In this document: positions 35,948 to 44,798 of the stretch, one piece after another
How positions within the stretch are numbered: position 1 is the stretch's first letter
Layout: each line of letters opens with the position of its first letter
Assembly (NCBI GenBank): GCA_030431825.1
Contig: JAUIIJ010000019.1
Span: 19,825-83,824, forward strand
DNA length: 64,000 nt
Direction: 5' to 3'
Source: Alphaproteobacteria bacterium
GTDB lineage: Bacteria > Pseudomonadota > Alphaproteobacteria > Rhodobacterales > Rhodobacteraceae
Made by a program: the position numbers and the translations under genes
The notes under the pieces: model-generated
What the model saw: only the letters and a program-made list of their open reading frames with translations
Database searches by the model: none
Told to the model about the DNA's origin: nothing

Positions 35948-36667
35948 ATGAATCAAAACAGAAATACCGCTTTCTCCAACGATCAGAGCGTCGGAAAGAC
36001 GGTCCGCATCGTGGTGGACAAGTTGCTGGTTCGCATCCAGTCGGGAGAATACCCGCCGGATTCGCGATTGCCGAGCGAGCGGGCCCTTGCCGCCGAACTC
36101 GGCGTGTCACGCAATACCGTGCGCGAAGCCCTGGACGTGCTGGAGAGTCGTGACATGGTAAGACGAAGACAGGGCAGCGGCAGCTTTGTCACCTTTGAAT
36201 CCTATCGCACCGAGGCACCACTGCCCGGCTCGGTCGGGGAACGCACCAGCCCGCTGGATCACCTGATCGTCCGGTCGATCATCGAACCCGAGATGACACG
36301 GCTGGCGGTGATGAACATGACCCCGCGCGATCTGGAAGAGTTGGCGCAGGTGGTGGCGCAGATCGAGGCCGTGCGCACGGATCTGAATGAATTCATCCGC
36401 TGCGAAGAGGCGTTCTATCGCTCGATCGCGCATGCCACGCGCAATCCGTTGCTCGAAGCGTGTTACGACCTGACGATCGAGGTCTGCCGCCAGAGTTTCC
36501 GCACCGCACTGATGCGCAAGCACCTGACGCCGGACCGGATCCAGAGTTATCAGGTGCGGTTCAATTCGCTTTTTAACGCAATCGCGACCCGCGATGTCGA
36601 GGCGGCGGTGGAAATCACCAAGCTTCATCTGGTCGAGGAACAACGTCTGTTCCTGCACGACACATAG
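35948..36667 (+). CDS. GntR-family transcription regulator (FadR/FCD type)
   Basis: A 239-residue regulator with an N-terminal wHTH (LPSERALAAELGVSRNTVREALDVLESRDMVRRRQGSGSFV) and an FCD ligand domain (IRCEEAFYRSIAHATRNPLLEACYDL, with FNAIATRDVEAAVEITKLHL at the end). FCD regulators usually bind carboxylic acids or amines. It lies between the Amt-like gene and the orphan binding-fold gene and is the best candidate for recognising the TTGGT/ACCAA dyads near 33975, 37980 and 38095, since regulators of this class bind TTGGT-N3-ACCAA-like sites. Start uncertain: ATG 35948 is used; ATG 35906 is also in frame. Confidence 0.83.
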   Translation: MNQNRNTAFSNDQSVGKTVRIVVDKLLVRIQSGEYPPDSRLPSERALAAELGVSRNTVREALDVLESRDMVRRRQGSGSFVTFESYRTEAPLPGSVGERTSPLDHLIVRSIIEPEMTRLAVMNMTPRDLEELAQVVAQIEAVRTDLNEFIRCEEAFYRSIAHATRNPLLEACYDLTIEVCRQSFRTALMRKHLTPDRIQSYQVRFNSLFNAIATRDVEAAVEITKLHLVEEQRLFLHDT

Positions 36668-36677
36668 CCCTGGACGA

Positions 36678-37913
36678 TCAGCTCATCGCGTCGCGGGCCA
36701 ATAGGCTGGCTGGTGATGCACCGGTTTCTATGCGCTGCTGCCAGAGCTGGCCCAGCTGTTTCATATGATCGCGCAGGCGCGGCTCGTGCCGATCCAGCCA
36801 GTCCGGAACCGAGCGGAACTCGGCGATCCGGGCCCTGCCCTCTTCGATCCGGACCACGGGCCAATCGCCGATCAGCGCATTGTTGATGCCGAACATCTGC
36901 TCGCCCCACCACCGCGCCGGGCCAAAGGCATGCGTGACCGGCTCCATCTGCTTCATCGTGGTCAGCACCGAAACCGGCGAGACAGAGGCGACCTTTTCGA
37001 CCGCCGCGTGCCAGATTTCGAGGATCGCGACAAATTCCCAGCTCACGGCGCTCCAGCTTCCCGGATACCGCGCGTTGTACTCCTTGAAGAATTCACTGGG
37101 CCGATTGAAGAAGAACGCCTTGCGCGCCAGCTTGGGATCATCGAAGTCGGGGAACTGGAAAAGCGTACCTTCCATGAAATCCTGCGATGTCCGCGCGACG
37201 ACGCGCTGGTAATGATCCATCGTGCACGACAGAATGCGGCCGCTGAAGCCCGCCGAATAGGCGTATTCGGTCATCGCGTGCACCATTGGCGTATAACTGG
37301 TGCACCAGCAGAGCACATCCGGGCGCTCGGCCAGCATGGGATCGACGATGGCGGCGACATCGGTTTGTTGCGGATCGTACAGGATGTCCTTGACCACGGG
37401 CAGGTTCGCGGCCTCGAAAGCGGCGCGATAGGTTGCCGTCGACGGCAACCCCAATGCGTCCTTCTGGCTGCACATGGCAACGCGACGCCGTTGCGGTTCA
37501 TTCTCTGCCAGCCATTCGACTCCGGTGACGTTGAACACCGGGTGCACTTCGGACGGCGCGATCAGGTAGCGTGTGTCCGGCGACAGATCGCTCGGCAGCA
37601 GGGTCGAGGTCAGAACGCGGTTCTGCGTCAGGAACTGTCTGAGCGGCGTAAAGGTATCGCCTCCCAGCATCATCAGCAAACGCACCTGTTCGGTCAGGAC
37701 CAGATGGCGCGCGCCCTCCATGGCGCGTTCCGGGTCATAGCCACAGTCATAGGACACGATTCGCAGCGGATAGCGCCGGCCCCCGATCAGGATACCCCCG
37801 GCGCGGTTCAGCCATTCGGCCCAGAGCTGGCAGCCGTTCAGACCCGGCAACCCCCAGGAGCTTACCGGGCCGGTCAGCGGTGCGAGAAATCCGATGCTGA
37901 CAGGTTCGTCCAT
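36678..37913 (-). CDS. Type-1 periplasmic-binding-fold protein without signal peptide (AmiC/LivJ-like), orphan
   Basis: From ATG 37913 it has 411 residues and opens directly with VSIGFLAPLTGPVSSWGLPGLNGCQLWAEWLN, the N-terminus of mature branched-chain-amino-acid/amide-binding proteins. Longer in-frame starts (37994, 38012) add about 30 residues that are not signal-like. No permease or ATPase gene accompanies it. Soluble cytoplasmic members of this family, such as AmiC, sense ligands and control a partner regulator. It diverges from tmm and ends 10 bp from the convergent GntR gene, so a sensory role in methylated-amine metabolism is plausible but unproven. LCWCTSYTPMVHAM and the aromatic-rich hinge could form an amine-binding box. 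Confidence 0.7.
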   Translation of the reverse strand: MDEPVSIGFLAPLTGPVSSWGLPGLNGCQLWAEWLNRAGGILIGGRRYPLRIVSYDCGYDPERAMEGARHLVLTEQVRLLMMLGGDTFTPLRQFLTQNRVLTSTLLPSDLSPDTRYLIAPSEVHPVFNVTGVEWLAENEPQRRRVAMCSQKDALGLPSTATYRAAFEAANLPVVKDILYDPQQTDVAAIVDPMLAERPDVLCWCTSYTPMVHAMTEYAYSAGFSGRILSCTMDHYQRVVARTSQDFMEGTLFQFPDFDDPKLARKAFFFNRPSEFFKEYNARYPGSWSAVSWEFVAILEIWHAAVEKVASVSPVSVLTTMKQMEPVTHAFGPARWWGEQMFGINNALIGDWPVVRIEEGRARIAEFRSVPDWLDRHEPRLRDHMKQLGQLWQQRIETGASPASLLARDAMS

Positions 37914-37979
37914 GCCCACCCGGTCATTGGGAAAGAGCGACGAAACAGCGATGTTATGGGCAAAACTTGAACCTAGCAT

Positions 37980-37997
37980 ACCAATTTCTACCATTGG
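37980..37997. promoter_or_regulatory. ACCAAT/ATTGG dyad in front of the orphan binding-fold gene
   Basis: CCAAT (37981-37985) and ATTGG (37993-37997) form an inverted repeat with a 7-bp centre, preceded by TA and followed by CC. It lies just upstream of the ATG at 37913 and about 100 bp from the TTGGTTCAACCAA palindrome on the tmm side. Confidence 0.35.
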
Positions 37998-38065
37998 CCA
38001 GCCCAAATTCAAGCGGGCATATACTTTACCCTAAGAGAAATAAATTACCTGATGTGAAAAAATCA

Positions 38066-38118
38066 TTGACACAAAGGGACCACAGCGGCGAGATTTGGTT
38101 CAACCAATAGTACCAATT
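38066..38118 (+). promoter_or_regulatory. tmm promoter region with a TTGGT-N3-ACCAA operator
   Basis: TTGACA at 38066-38071 is a perfect -35; a poor -10 (GAGATT, about 38090-38095) follows at the right distance. The perfect 13-bp palindrome TTGGTTCAACCAA at 38095-38107 covers the expected transcription start and has the TTGGT-N3-ACCAA form of FadR-type GntR operators. Another half-site, ACCAATT, follows at 38112-38118. Confidence 0.6.
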
Positions 38119-38145
38119 CACGCACGCTCAGCACGGGAGAGAGAC

Positions 38146-39495
38146 ATGACACAGAAACGGATAGCGATCATCGGTGCGGGACCATCCGGCCTGGCACAGC
38201 TTCGCGCATTCCAGTCGGCGGCGGAAAAGGGAGAGGAAATCCCCGAAATCGTCTGCTTCGAAAAGCAGGACAACTGGGGTGGGCTCTGGAACTACACGTG
38301 GCGCACCGGACTGGATGAAAACGGCGAGCCGGTGCATTGCTCGATGTATCGCTACCTGTGGTCGAACGGCCCCAAGGAGGGTCTGGAGTTCGCCGACTAT
38401 TCCTTTGAGGAGCACTTCGGCAAACAGATCGCGTCTTACCCGCCGCGCGCCGTTCTGTTCGATTACATCGAAGGCCGGGTCCTCAAGGCCGGCGTTCGCG
38501 ACCTCATCCGCTTCAACACCGCTGTCCGCTGGGTCACCTATGACGCGGATTCAGGCAAGTTCACGGTGACGGTGCACGATCACAACACCGATCATGTCTA
38601 TTCCGAAGAGTTCGATCACGTGATCTGCGCCTCCGGGCATTTCTCCACGCCGAATGTACCCTATTACGAAGGCTTCGAGAGCTTTAACGGCCGACTGGTG
38701 CATGCGCATGACTTCCGCGATGCCCGGGAGTTCGCCGGCAAGGACATCCTCGTTGTCGGTGCCTCCTACTCGGCGGAAGACATCGGTTCGCAATGCTGGA
38801 AATACGGAGCCAAGTCGATCACCTCCAGCTATCGCAGCGCGCCCATGGGCTTCAACTGGCCCGACAACTGGGAAGAAAAGCCCGCCATGCAGAAGGTCAG
38901 CGGCAACACCGTGTATTTCGCTGACGGCACCACCAAAGACGTTGACGCCATCATCCTGTGCACCGGCTACAAGCATTTCTTCAACTTCCTGCCCGATGAC
39001 CTGCGCCTGAAAACCACAAACCGGCTGGCCACCGCCGATCTCTACAAGGGCGTCGTCTTCGTGAACAATCCCAAGCTGTTCTATCTGGGCATGCAGGACC
39101 AGTGGTTTACCTTCAACATGTTCGACGCGCAGGCATGGTGGGTGCGTGACGCTATCATGGGCAAGATCGACATTTCCGGGATCTCGCGCGAGGAAATGCT
39201 GGCGGACGTCAAGGAGCGCGAAGAGCGCGAAGAAGCCAGCGACGACGTGAAGTATGCGATCCGTTACCAAGCCGATTATATCGAGGAACTGGTTGCCGAG
39301 ACCGATTATCCCAGCTTTGACATCGACGGTGCCTGCCACGCGTTCTACGAATGGAAAAAGCACAAGGCCGAAGACATCATGGGCTTCCGCAACAACCGCT
39401 ACAAATCGGTGATGACCGGAACCATGGCGCCGGTGCACCACACCCCGTGGAAAGACGCGCTGGACGACAGCATGGCGGCCTACCTGGCCAACTGA
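38146..39495 (+). CDS. tmm: Trimethylamine monooxygenase (bacterial flavin-containing monooxygenase)
   Basis: A 449-residue bacterial FMO: FAD motif GAGPSG at 10-15, NADPH motif GASYSA at 205-210, and the FMO fingerprint FxGxxxHxxxF at 180-190. The sequence, including [14 protein letters not shown] and [13 protein letters not shown], strongly resembles Tmm of Methylocella and Ruegeria. Tmm oxidises trimethylamine to its N-oxide with NADPH and O2 in the cytoplasm. It opens the methylated-amine island, whose later steps (tdm, dmm, gmaS, mgs, mgd) are all downstream. GGGAGAGAG precedes the ATG at 38146; a strong hairpin follows the gene. Confidence 0.92.
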   Translation: MTQKRIAIIGAGPSGLAQLRAFQSAAEKGEEIPEIVCFEKQDNWGGLWNYTWRTGLDENGEPVHCSMYRYLWSNGPKEGLEFADYSFEEHFGKQIASYPPRAVLFDYIEGRVLKAGVRDLIRFNTAVRWVTYDADSGKFTVTVHDHNTDHVYSEEFDHVICASGHFSTPNVPYYEGFESFNGRLVHAHDFRDAREFAGKDILVVGASYSAEDIGSQCWKYGAKSITSSYRSAPMGFNWPDNWEEKPAMQKVSGNTVYFADGTTKDVDAIILCTGYKHFFNFLPDDLRLKTTNRLATADLYKGVVFVNNPKLFYLGMQDQWFTFNMFDAQAWWVRDAIMGKIDISGISREEMLADVKEREEREEASDDVKYAIRYQADYIEELVAETDYPSFDIDGACHAFYEWKKHKAEDIMGFRNNRYKSVMTGTMAPVHHTPWKDALDDSMAAYLAN

Positions 39496-39500
39496 GCAAC

Positions 39501-39534
39501 GTATCCCGCGGCGGCGTGCGCGGCGGCGGGATAC
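39501..39534 (+). other. Stem-loop after tmm
   Basis: GTATCCCGC (39501-39509) pairs with GCGGGATAC (39526-39534), a perfect 9-bp stem beginning 5 bp after the tmm stop. No T-tract follows, so it may be a rho-assisted terminator or a 3'-end stabiliser between tmm and the mgd operon. No gene is seen in the remaining 205 bp before mgdA. Confidence 0.5.
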
Positions 39535-39739
39535 AGGTGCCGCCAGCGGCCGACCGTGGGATGACCCTGGCGAAAATATCATTCGGATGCCTGCGGCCCT
39601 GGCCGCGGGCTTTCTTCATCTTGGGTTATTTGCCGCCGCAAAAAATCGCGTCATGTCCGATCCTGACCCATTCCTGTCTGAATGTGACAGCGACTCTGCG
39701 CTGGTTCTGGCGGAATATGGGGAAAAGGAGTCCGAATCT

Positions 39740-40990
39740 ATGCACTACTCAGGGTTCAAGGTCATCAAGGAGGCGCTGACCGGTCATCGCGGTTGGGGTC
39801 CGGCCTGGCGCGACGCCACGCCCAAGGCGCAGTATGACTATGTCATCATCGGCGGCGGCGGGCACGGATTGGCGACGGCCTATTATCTCGCAAAGGAATT
39901 CAAGCAGGCGCGCATCGCGGTGGTTGAAAAGGGCTGGATCGGTGGCGGCAACGTCGGGCGCAACACCACGATCATCCGCTCGAACTACCTGCTCGACGGC
40001 AATGAGCCGTTTTACGAATTCTCGCTTCAACTCTGGGAAAACCTCGAACAGGAACTGAACTATAACGCGATGGTCAGCCAGCGTGGCATTCTGAACCTGA
40101 TCCACTCGGATGCGCAACGCGACGCCTTTATCCGGCGCGGCAACGCGATGATCCTGAACGGCGCCGGTGCGGAGTTGCTCAGCACCGAACAGATCGTGGC
40201 GCGCTATCCTTTCCTGAACGTCAACAACGCCCGTTTCCCGATCAAGGGCGGGTTGGCGCAGCATCGCGGCGGCACCGTGCGCCATGACGCGGTTGCCTGG
40301 GGGTATGCCCGCGCCGCGGACAGGCACGGCGTCGATATCATCCAGAACTGCGAAGTCACCGGTTTCCGGATCGAGAATGGCGCCTGTACCGGTGTCGAGA
40401 CTTCGCGTGGCTTCATCGGCGCAAAGAAGGTCGCGGCCTGTGTCGCCGGGTCTTCCTCGCGGCTGATGGAGAAAGCGGGCATGCGGCTGCCGATCGAGAG
40501 CCATGTCCTGCAAGCGTTCGTGTCCGAAGGTCTGAAACCTCTTCTCCCCGGGGTGATTACCTTCGGCGCGGGCCACTTCTATTGCAGCCAGTCCGACAAG
40601 GGCGGACTGGTCTTTGGCGGCGATATAGACGGTTACAATTCTTACGCCCAACGGGGCAATCTGCCGGTGGTCGAAGATGTCTGCGAAGGCGGCATGGCGA
40701 TTTTCCCCAACCTTGGGCGCGCGCGCCTTCTGCGCATGTGGGGTGGCATCATGGACATGTCGATGGATGGCTCGCCGATCATCGACCGGACCCATGTGGA
40801 CGGGCTCTATTTCAACGGCGGCTGGTGCTATGGCGGGTTCAAGGCAACCCCGGCCTCGGGATTTGCCTATGCGCATCTGCTGGCCACCGACACGCCGCAC
40901 AAGACCGCAACAGCCTATCGTTTCGACCGTTTCGCAACCGGGCACATGATCGACGAAAAAGGCATGGGCAACCAGCCCAACCTGCACTGA
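39740..40990 (+). CDS. mgdA: N-methylglutamate dehydrogenase subunit A (sarcosine oxidase beta-like)
   Basis: A 416-residue FAD protein of the heterotetrameric sarcosine oxidase beta family: VIIGGGGHGLATAYYL at 35-50 binds FAD, and the GGTVRHDAVAWGYARAAD segment (His182) lies where the covalently FMN-linked histidine of the family is expected. The C-terminus GGWCYGGFKATPASG closes the flavin site. The locus context (tmm, dmm, gmaS, mgs) indicates N-methylglutamate dehydrogenase, which demethylates N-methylglutamate and hands the carbon to tetrahydrofolate, rather than sarcosine oxidase. Start chosen at ATG 39740, preceded by AAAAGGAG. Confidence 0.78.
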   Translation: MHYSGFKVIKEALTGHRGWGPAWRDATPKAQYDYVIIGGGGHGLATAYYLAKEFKQARIAVVEKGWIGGGNVGRNTTIIRSNYLLDGNEPFYEFSLQLWENLEQELNYNAMVSQRGILNLIHSDAQRDAFIRRGNAMILNGAGAELLSTEQIVARYPFLNVNNARFPIKGGLAQHRGGTVRHDAVAWGYARAADRHGVDIIQNCEVTGFRIENGACTGVETSRGFIGAKKVAACVAGSSSRLMEKAGMRLPIESHVLQAFVSEGLKPLLPGVITFGAGHFYCSQSDKGGLVFGGDIDGYNSYAQRGNLPVVEDVCEGGMAIFPNLGRARLLRMWGGIMDMSMDGSPIIDRTHVDGLYFNGGWCYGGFKATPASGFAYAHLLATDTPHKTATAYRFDRFATGHMIDEKGMGNQPNLH

Positions 40991-41003
40991 GCGAGGACAG
41001 GAC

Positions 41004-41291
41004 ATGCTGATCAATCACCCCATTCTCGGCCCGCGCGATGCCGGCGAGTTTGTCTACAAGGGCGATGCGTCGCTGATCCGGCGCCCGGACTGGCAGGCGG
41101 ACGATGCGGTCGCGCAATTCATCGACTATGGCTATCTGCGCGACAACCCTGCCGGGTTGCACCGCGAATTGTGGTTCCACGAACAGGGCGACCGCTCCTG
41201 GCTGGTCGTGACCCGCGACACCACCACACATGAAATCACCAAGGTAGAGCTGGCGCGCGATGTCGCGCGGGCCGAGGGGCGCTCGAAATGA
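41004..41291 (+). CDS. mgdB: N-methylglutamate dehydrogenase subunit B (sarcosine oxidase delta-like, no zinc cysteines)
   Basis: A 95-residue small subunit. The frame LGPRDAGEFVYKGDA, YLRDNPAGLHRELWFHEQGDRSWLVVTRDTTTHEI matches SoxD positions, where the canonical protein has CPxCG and WxHxxGC zinc ligands. Here these are replaced (NHPILG and WFHEQGD) and the protein contains no cysteine at all, so it cannot form the Cys3His zinc site of sarcosine oxidase. This supports assignment to the N-methylglutamate enzyme or another divergent branch. It overlaps the alpha-subunit gene by ATGA. Confidence 0.75.
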   Translation: MLINHPILGPRDAGEFVYKGDASLIRRPDWQADDAVAQFIDYGYLRDNPAGLHRELWFHEQGDRSWLVVTRDTTTHEITKVELARDVARAEGRSK

Positions 41292-44239
41292 CCGGCAAGA
41301 CCCGACTGAGCGGCGGTCTGATCGACCGAAGCAAACCGATGTCCTTTACCTTCGACGGCAAGCGCTACAGTGGCTTTGAAGGCGATACTCTCGCGTCGGC
41401 GCTGTTGGCAAATGGCGTGCGGCTGATGGGGCGCAGCTTCAAATATCACCGCCCGCGCGGCCCCATGACCGCCGGGTCCGAAGAACCCAACGCCATTGTC
41501 GAACTGCGCGACGGAGCGCGCAAGGAACCGAACACACGCGCCACCACGGCCGAGTTGTTCGACGGGCTGACCGCGACATCGCAGAACCGCTGGCCATCGC
41601 TCAAGTGGGACGCACTGGCCGTCAACGATATGCTGTCACCCTTTTTCGCCGCCGGGTTCTATTACAAGACCTTCATGTGGCCCAAGGCGTTCTGGGAAAA
41701 GCTCTACGAGCCGATGATCCGCAAGGCCGCCGGGCTTGGCTCGCTGTCTCATGACCCGGATCCCGATTGCTATGACAAGGGTTTCCTGCATTGCGATCTG
41801 CTGATCATCGGGGCCGGACCTGCCGGTCTTGCTGCCGCCCTGACGGCGGGCGAATCCGGTGCGCGTGTCATCCTGGCCGATGAAGATTTCCTGCTGGGCG
41901 GCCGGCTGAATGCCGAGACCGGATTGCTCGCCGATCAGACCGGAGCAGGCTGGGCCGCCGAAACCGTTGCACGACTTCGGGCCATGCCAAATGTACGCGT
42001 GATGGCGCGCAGCACCGTGATCGGTGCCTTCGATCACGGCATTTACGGCATGGTCGAACGGGTCAGCGATCACCTGGCGCAGCCGGCCCCCGGCAAGCCG
42101 CGCCAGGTCCTCTGGCGGATCTACTCCAGACGCGCAATCCTTGCCGCCGGTGCGACCGAACGGCCCATCGTGTTCGAAAACAATGACCGGCCCGGTATCA
42201 TGCTGGCCTCGGCCATGCGCAGCTATGCCAACCGGTGGGCCGTCACGCCGGGCCAGTCGGTGGCGATCTTTACAAACAATGACGACGGGCACCGCACCGC
42301 GACGGACCTGCACGCCAAGGGTGTCAAGGTCACGGTGATCGACACCCGCCCCGATGCGGGGGTGACCCCGGATTACCAGATCCTGTCCGGTGCCCATGTC
42401 ATCGACACCGCCGGGCGGCTCGGCCTCAAGCAGGTCGATGTCATGCAGTCGAATGGCGAAACCCGGACCCTGCTGGTTGACGGGCTCGGCGTGTCCGGGG
42501 GGTGGAACCCGAACGTGCACATGACTTGCCACCAGCGCGGCCGCCCGCAATGGGACGAGGCGCTCGCCGCGTTCGTGCCCGGCGGCACCATGCCCACCGG
42601 ACTGATCCCGGCAGGCGCGGCCAATGGCGTCTTCAGCACACATGGCGCTCTGAGCTCGGGCCAGACCGCTGCCACGCAGGCATTGAACGATCTCGGCATC
42701 AACGCCGCTGCCCCCGACCTGCCACAGGCCGAGGATGCACCGGTGCGGATCGTACCTTTCTGGCACGTCAAGGGCGCCAGGCGGGCATGGGTCGATCAAC
42801 AGAATGATGTCACCGCCAAGGATGTGAAGCTGGCGCATCAGGAGAACTTTGTCTCGGTCGAGCATCTCAAGCGATATACCACCCTGGGCATGGCCACCGA
42901 CCAGGGCAAGACTTCGAACATTGCCGGCCTCGCCATCATGGCCGAGGTCGCGGGCAAGCAGATCCCCGAGGTCGGCACCACCATGTTCCGCCCGCCCTAT
43001 ACGCCCACCGCGATGGGTGTGCTGGCGGGACGCTCGCGCGACGCTGACTTCCGTCCGGTGCGCAAGACACCCAGCCACTACTGGGCCGAGGAGCAGGGCG
43101 CGGTGTTTGTCGAGGTCGGCATGTGGCTGCGGGCGCAATGGTTCCCGAAACCCGGCGAAACCCATTGGCGCGAAAGCGTCGACCGAGAGGTGCTGCAAAC
43201 CCGCAAATCCGTGGGTGTCTGCGATTGCACCACGCTGGGCAAGATCGACGTACAGGGCAGCGACGCGGCAGCGTTTCTCAACAAGGTCTACGCCAACGGG
43301 TTCGCCAAGCTGGCGGTGGGCAAGACACGCTATGGCCTGATGCTGCGCGAGGACGGGATCGCCATGGACGACGGCACCGCCGCGCGATTGGCCGAAGATC
43401 ATTTCGTGGTCACCACCACCACCGCCAACGCGGTGCCGGTCTATCGTCACATGGAATTCGTGCGACAGGTTCTGTTTCCGGACATGGATGTGCAGTTGAT
43501 CTCGACGACCGAGGCGTGGGCGCAATATGCCGTCGCCGGTCCGAATTCACGCAAACTGCTGCAAAAGATCGTGGATCCGGAATTCGACATCTCGAACGAA
43601 GGCTTTCCCTTCATGGCCTGCGGCGAGATCACGGTATGTGGCGGGTTGCGGGCACGGCTGTTCCGGATCTCGTTCTCCGGTGAACTGGCGTTCGAAATCG
43701 CGGTGCCGTCGCGTTACGGCGATGCGCTGATGCGACGGTTGATGGACGAGGGCAAGGAATTCGACGTGACCCCCTACGGCACCGAGGCGCTCAGCGTCAT
43801 GCGGATCGAAAAGGGGCACGCGGCCGGCAACGAGCTGAACGGCACCACCACCGCCAACAACCTTGGCATGGGACGCATGGTGTCCAAGAAAAAGGACTCC
43901 ATCGGCTCGACGCTCTCCGAGCGCCCCGGCCTGAACGAGGAAGATGCGCTCAAGCTGGTCGGGTTCAAACCGGTGAACAAGGACAATAGGGTTCCCGCCG
44001 GCGCCCACCTGATGACCAAGGGATCGCCAGTCGATGCCGCGCATGACCAGGGCTATGTCACCTCGGCCTGTTATTCACCGAATCTCGGCTGCCATATCGG
44101 CATCGGTTATCTGAAATCCGGCGACACGCGCCTGGGCGAGGTCGTGCGCCTCGTCAGTCCGCTGACCGGCGTCGATCATGACGTCGAAGTGGTCAGCGCC
44201 CATTTCGTCGACCCAGAGGGGGAACGTCTCCGTGCATGA
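41288..44239 (+). CDS. mgdC: N-methylglutamate dehydrogenase subunit C (sarcosine oxidase alpha-like)
   Basis: A 983-residue multidomain protein. Order: a 2Fe-2S-ferredoxin-like N-terminal fold (SFTFDGKRYSGFEGDTLASALLANG), a NAD-binding domain (LLIIGAGPAGLAAAL, about residues 173-187) with a second Rossmann region around 320, and a C-terminal GcvT-like tetrahydrofolate domain (from about 600). The THF domain means that the methyl carbon leaves as methylene-THF and not only as free formaldehyde. Full family length. Start by ATGA overlap with mgdB. Sarcosine oxidase alpha is the alternative; context decides. Confidence 0.8.
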   Translation: MTGKTRLSGGLIDRSKPMSFTFDGKRYSGFEGDTLASALLANGVRLMGRSFKYHRPRGPMTAGSEEPNAIVELRDGARKEPNTRATTAELFDGLTATSQNRWPSLKWDALAVNDMLSPFFAAGFYYKTFMWPKAFWEKLYEPMIRKAAGLGSLSHDPDPDCYDKGFLHCDLLIIGAGPAGLAAALTAGESGARVILADEDFLLGGRLNAETGLLADQTGAGWAAETVARLRAMPNVRVMARSTVIGAFDHGIYGMVERVSDHLAQPAPGKPRQVLWRIYSRRAILAAGATERPIVFENNDRPGIMLASAMRSYANRWAVTPGQSVAIFTNNDDGHRTATDLHAKGVKVTVIDTRPDAGVTPDYQILSGAHVIDTAGRLGLKQVDVMQSNGETRTLLVDGLGVSGGWNPNVHMTCHQRGRPQWDEALAAFVPGGTMPTGLIPAGAANGVFSTHGALSSGQTAATQALNDLGINAAAPDLPQAEDAPVRIVPFWHVKGARRAWVDQQNDVTAKDVKLAHQENFVSVEHLKRYTTLGMATDQGKTSNIAGLAIMAEVAGKQIPEVGTTMFRPPYTPTAMGVLAGRSRDADFRPVRKTPSHYWAEEQGAVFVEVGMWLRAQWFPKPGETHWRESVDREVLQTRKSVGVCDCTTLGKIDVQGSDAAAFLNKVYANGFAKLAVGKTRYGLMLREDGIAMDDGTAARLAEDHFVVTTTTANAVPVYRHMEFVRQVLFPDMDVQLISTTEAWAQYAVAGPNSRKLLQKIVDPEFDISNEGFPFMACGEITVCGGLRARLFRISFSGELAFEIAVPSRYGDALMRRLMDEGKEFDVTPYGTEALSVMRIEKGHAAGNELNGTTTANNLGMGRMVSKKKDSIGSTLSERPGLNEEDALKLVGFKPVNKDNRVPAGAHLMTKGSPVDAAHDQGYVTSACYSPNLGCHIGIGYLKSGDTRLGEVVRLVSPLTGVDHDVEVVSAHFVDPEGERLRA

Positions 44240-44792
44240 TCTGAAACCCCTGACACCGCTCGGTGCCCACGCGCCCCGTGTCGATAAAATCGGCCCTGTC
44301 ACCCTGACCGAAATCGTGTCCGTCGCGCTTGCGTCCGTTGCCGCGCGGCTCGGCGCCGAAGAGGCAACCCGCGAGGCGTTGTCCGATCTGCTGGGCGCGG
44401 CCGCCCCTGCCCCGTCGCGGCACGGGGGCGGTACGCTCTCCGCACTCTGGACCGGCCCCGATCAATGGATGGTCGAGGCTCCCATCGACAGCCACGAGGA
44501 TCTCGCGCGCCGCTTGTCCGAAGAGTTGGGCGCCAAGGCGAGCGTCACCGAACAGACCGATGCCTGGTGCCGGTTTGACCTGACCGGAGACGCCCTGCCC
44601 CGCGTGATGGAGCGCCTCTGCGCAGCGGATGTCGGGCAATGGCAGGGCGGCGAGGTGCAGCGCACGACCATCGATCACCTGGGCTGTTTCGTGGTCTGCC
44701 GCGATCCGCAGCACCTGTCGGTGATCGGCCCGCGCAGTTCGGCGGGATCGCTGCACCACGCGCTGCTCGCGGCCTGCAGATCGGTGTTCTGA
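44232..44792 (+). CDS. mgdD: N-methylglutamate dehydrogenase subunit D (sarcosine oxidase gamma-like)
   Basis: A 186-residue gamma-type subunit (SoxG family): WTGPDQWMVEAP near the middle and CRFDLTGDALPRVMERLCAADV are typical. I start at the GTG at 44232, which follows GAGGGGGAA at a good distance and overlaps the alpha-subunit stop by 8 bp; the ATG at 44178 lies 62 bp inside mgdC and has no ribosome site. Last gene of the mgdABCD unit; convergent with the AraC regulator 6 bp away. Confidence 0.77.
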   Translation: MHDLKPLTPLGAHAPRVDKIGPVTLTEIVSVALASVAARLGAEEATREALSDLLGAAAPAPSRHGGGTLSALWTGPDQWMVEAPIDSHEDLARRLSEELGAKASVTEQTDAWCRFDLTGDALPRVMERLCAADVGQWQGGEVQRTTIDHLGCFVVCRDPQHLSVIGPRSSAGSLHHALLAACRSVF

Positions 44793-44798
44793 TCCGGG

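Noticed and set aside
44178..44231. ATG start for mgdD deep inside mgdC
   Set aside because: It would overlap the alpha-subunit gene by 62 bp and lacks a ribosome site; the GTG at 44232 has GAGGGGGAA in front.
39740..44792. Calling the four-gene set sarcosine oxidase soxBDAG
   Set aside because: Subunit order and folds fit, but no glyA or other glycine-betaine genes are near, the delta subunit lacks zinc cysteines, and gmaS, mgsABC, dmm and tmm surround it, so N-methylglutamate dehydrogenase is the better call.
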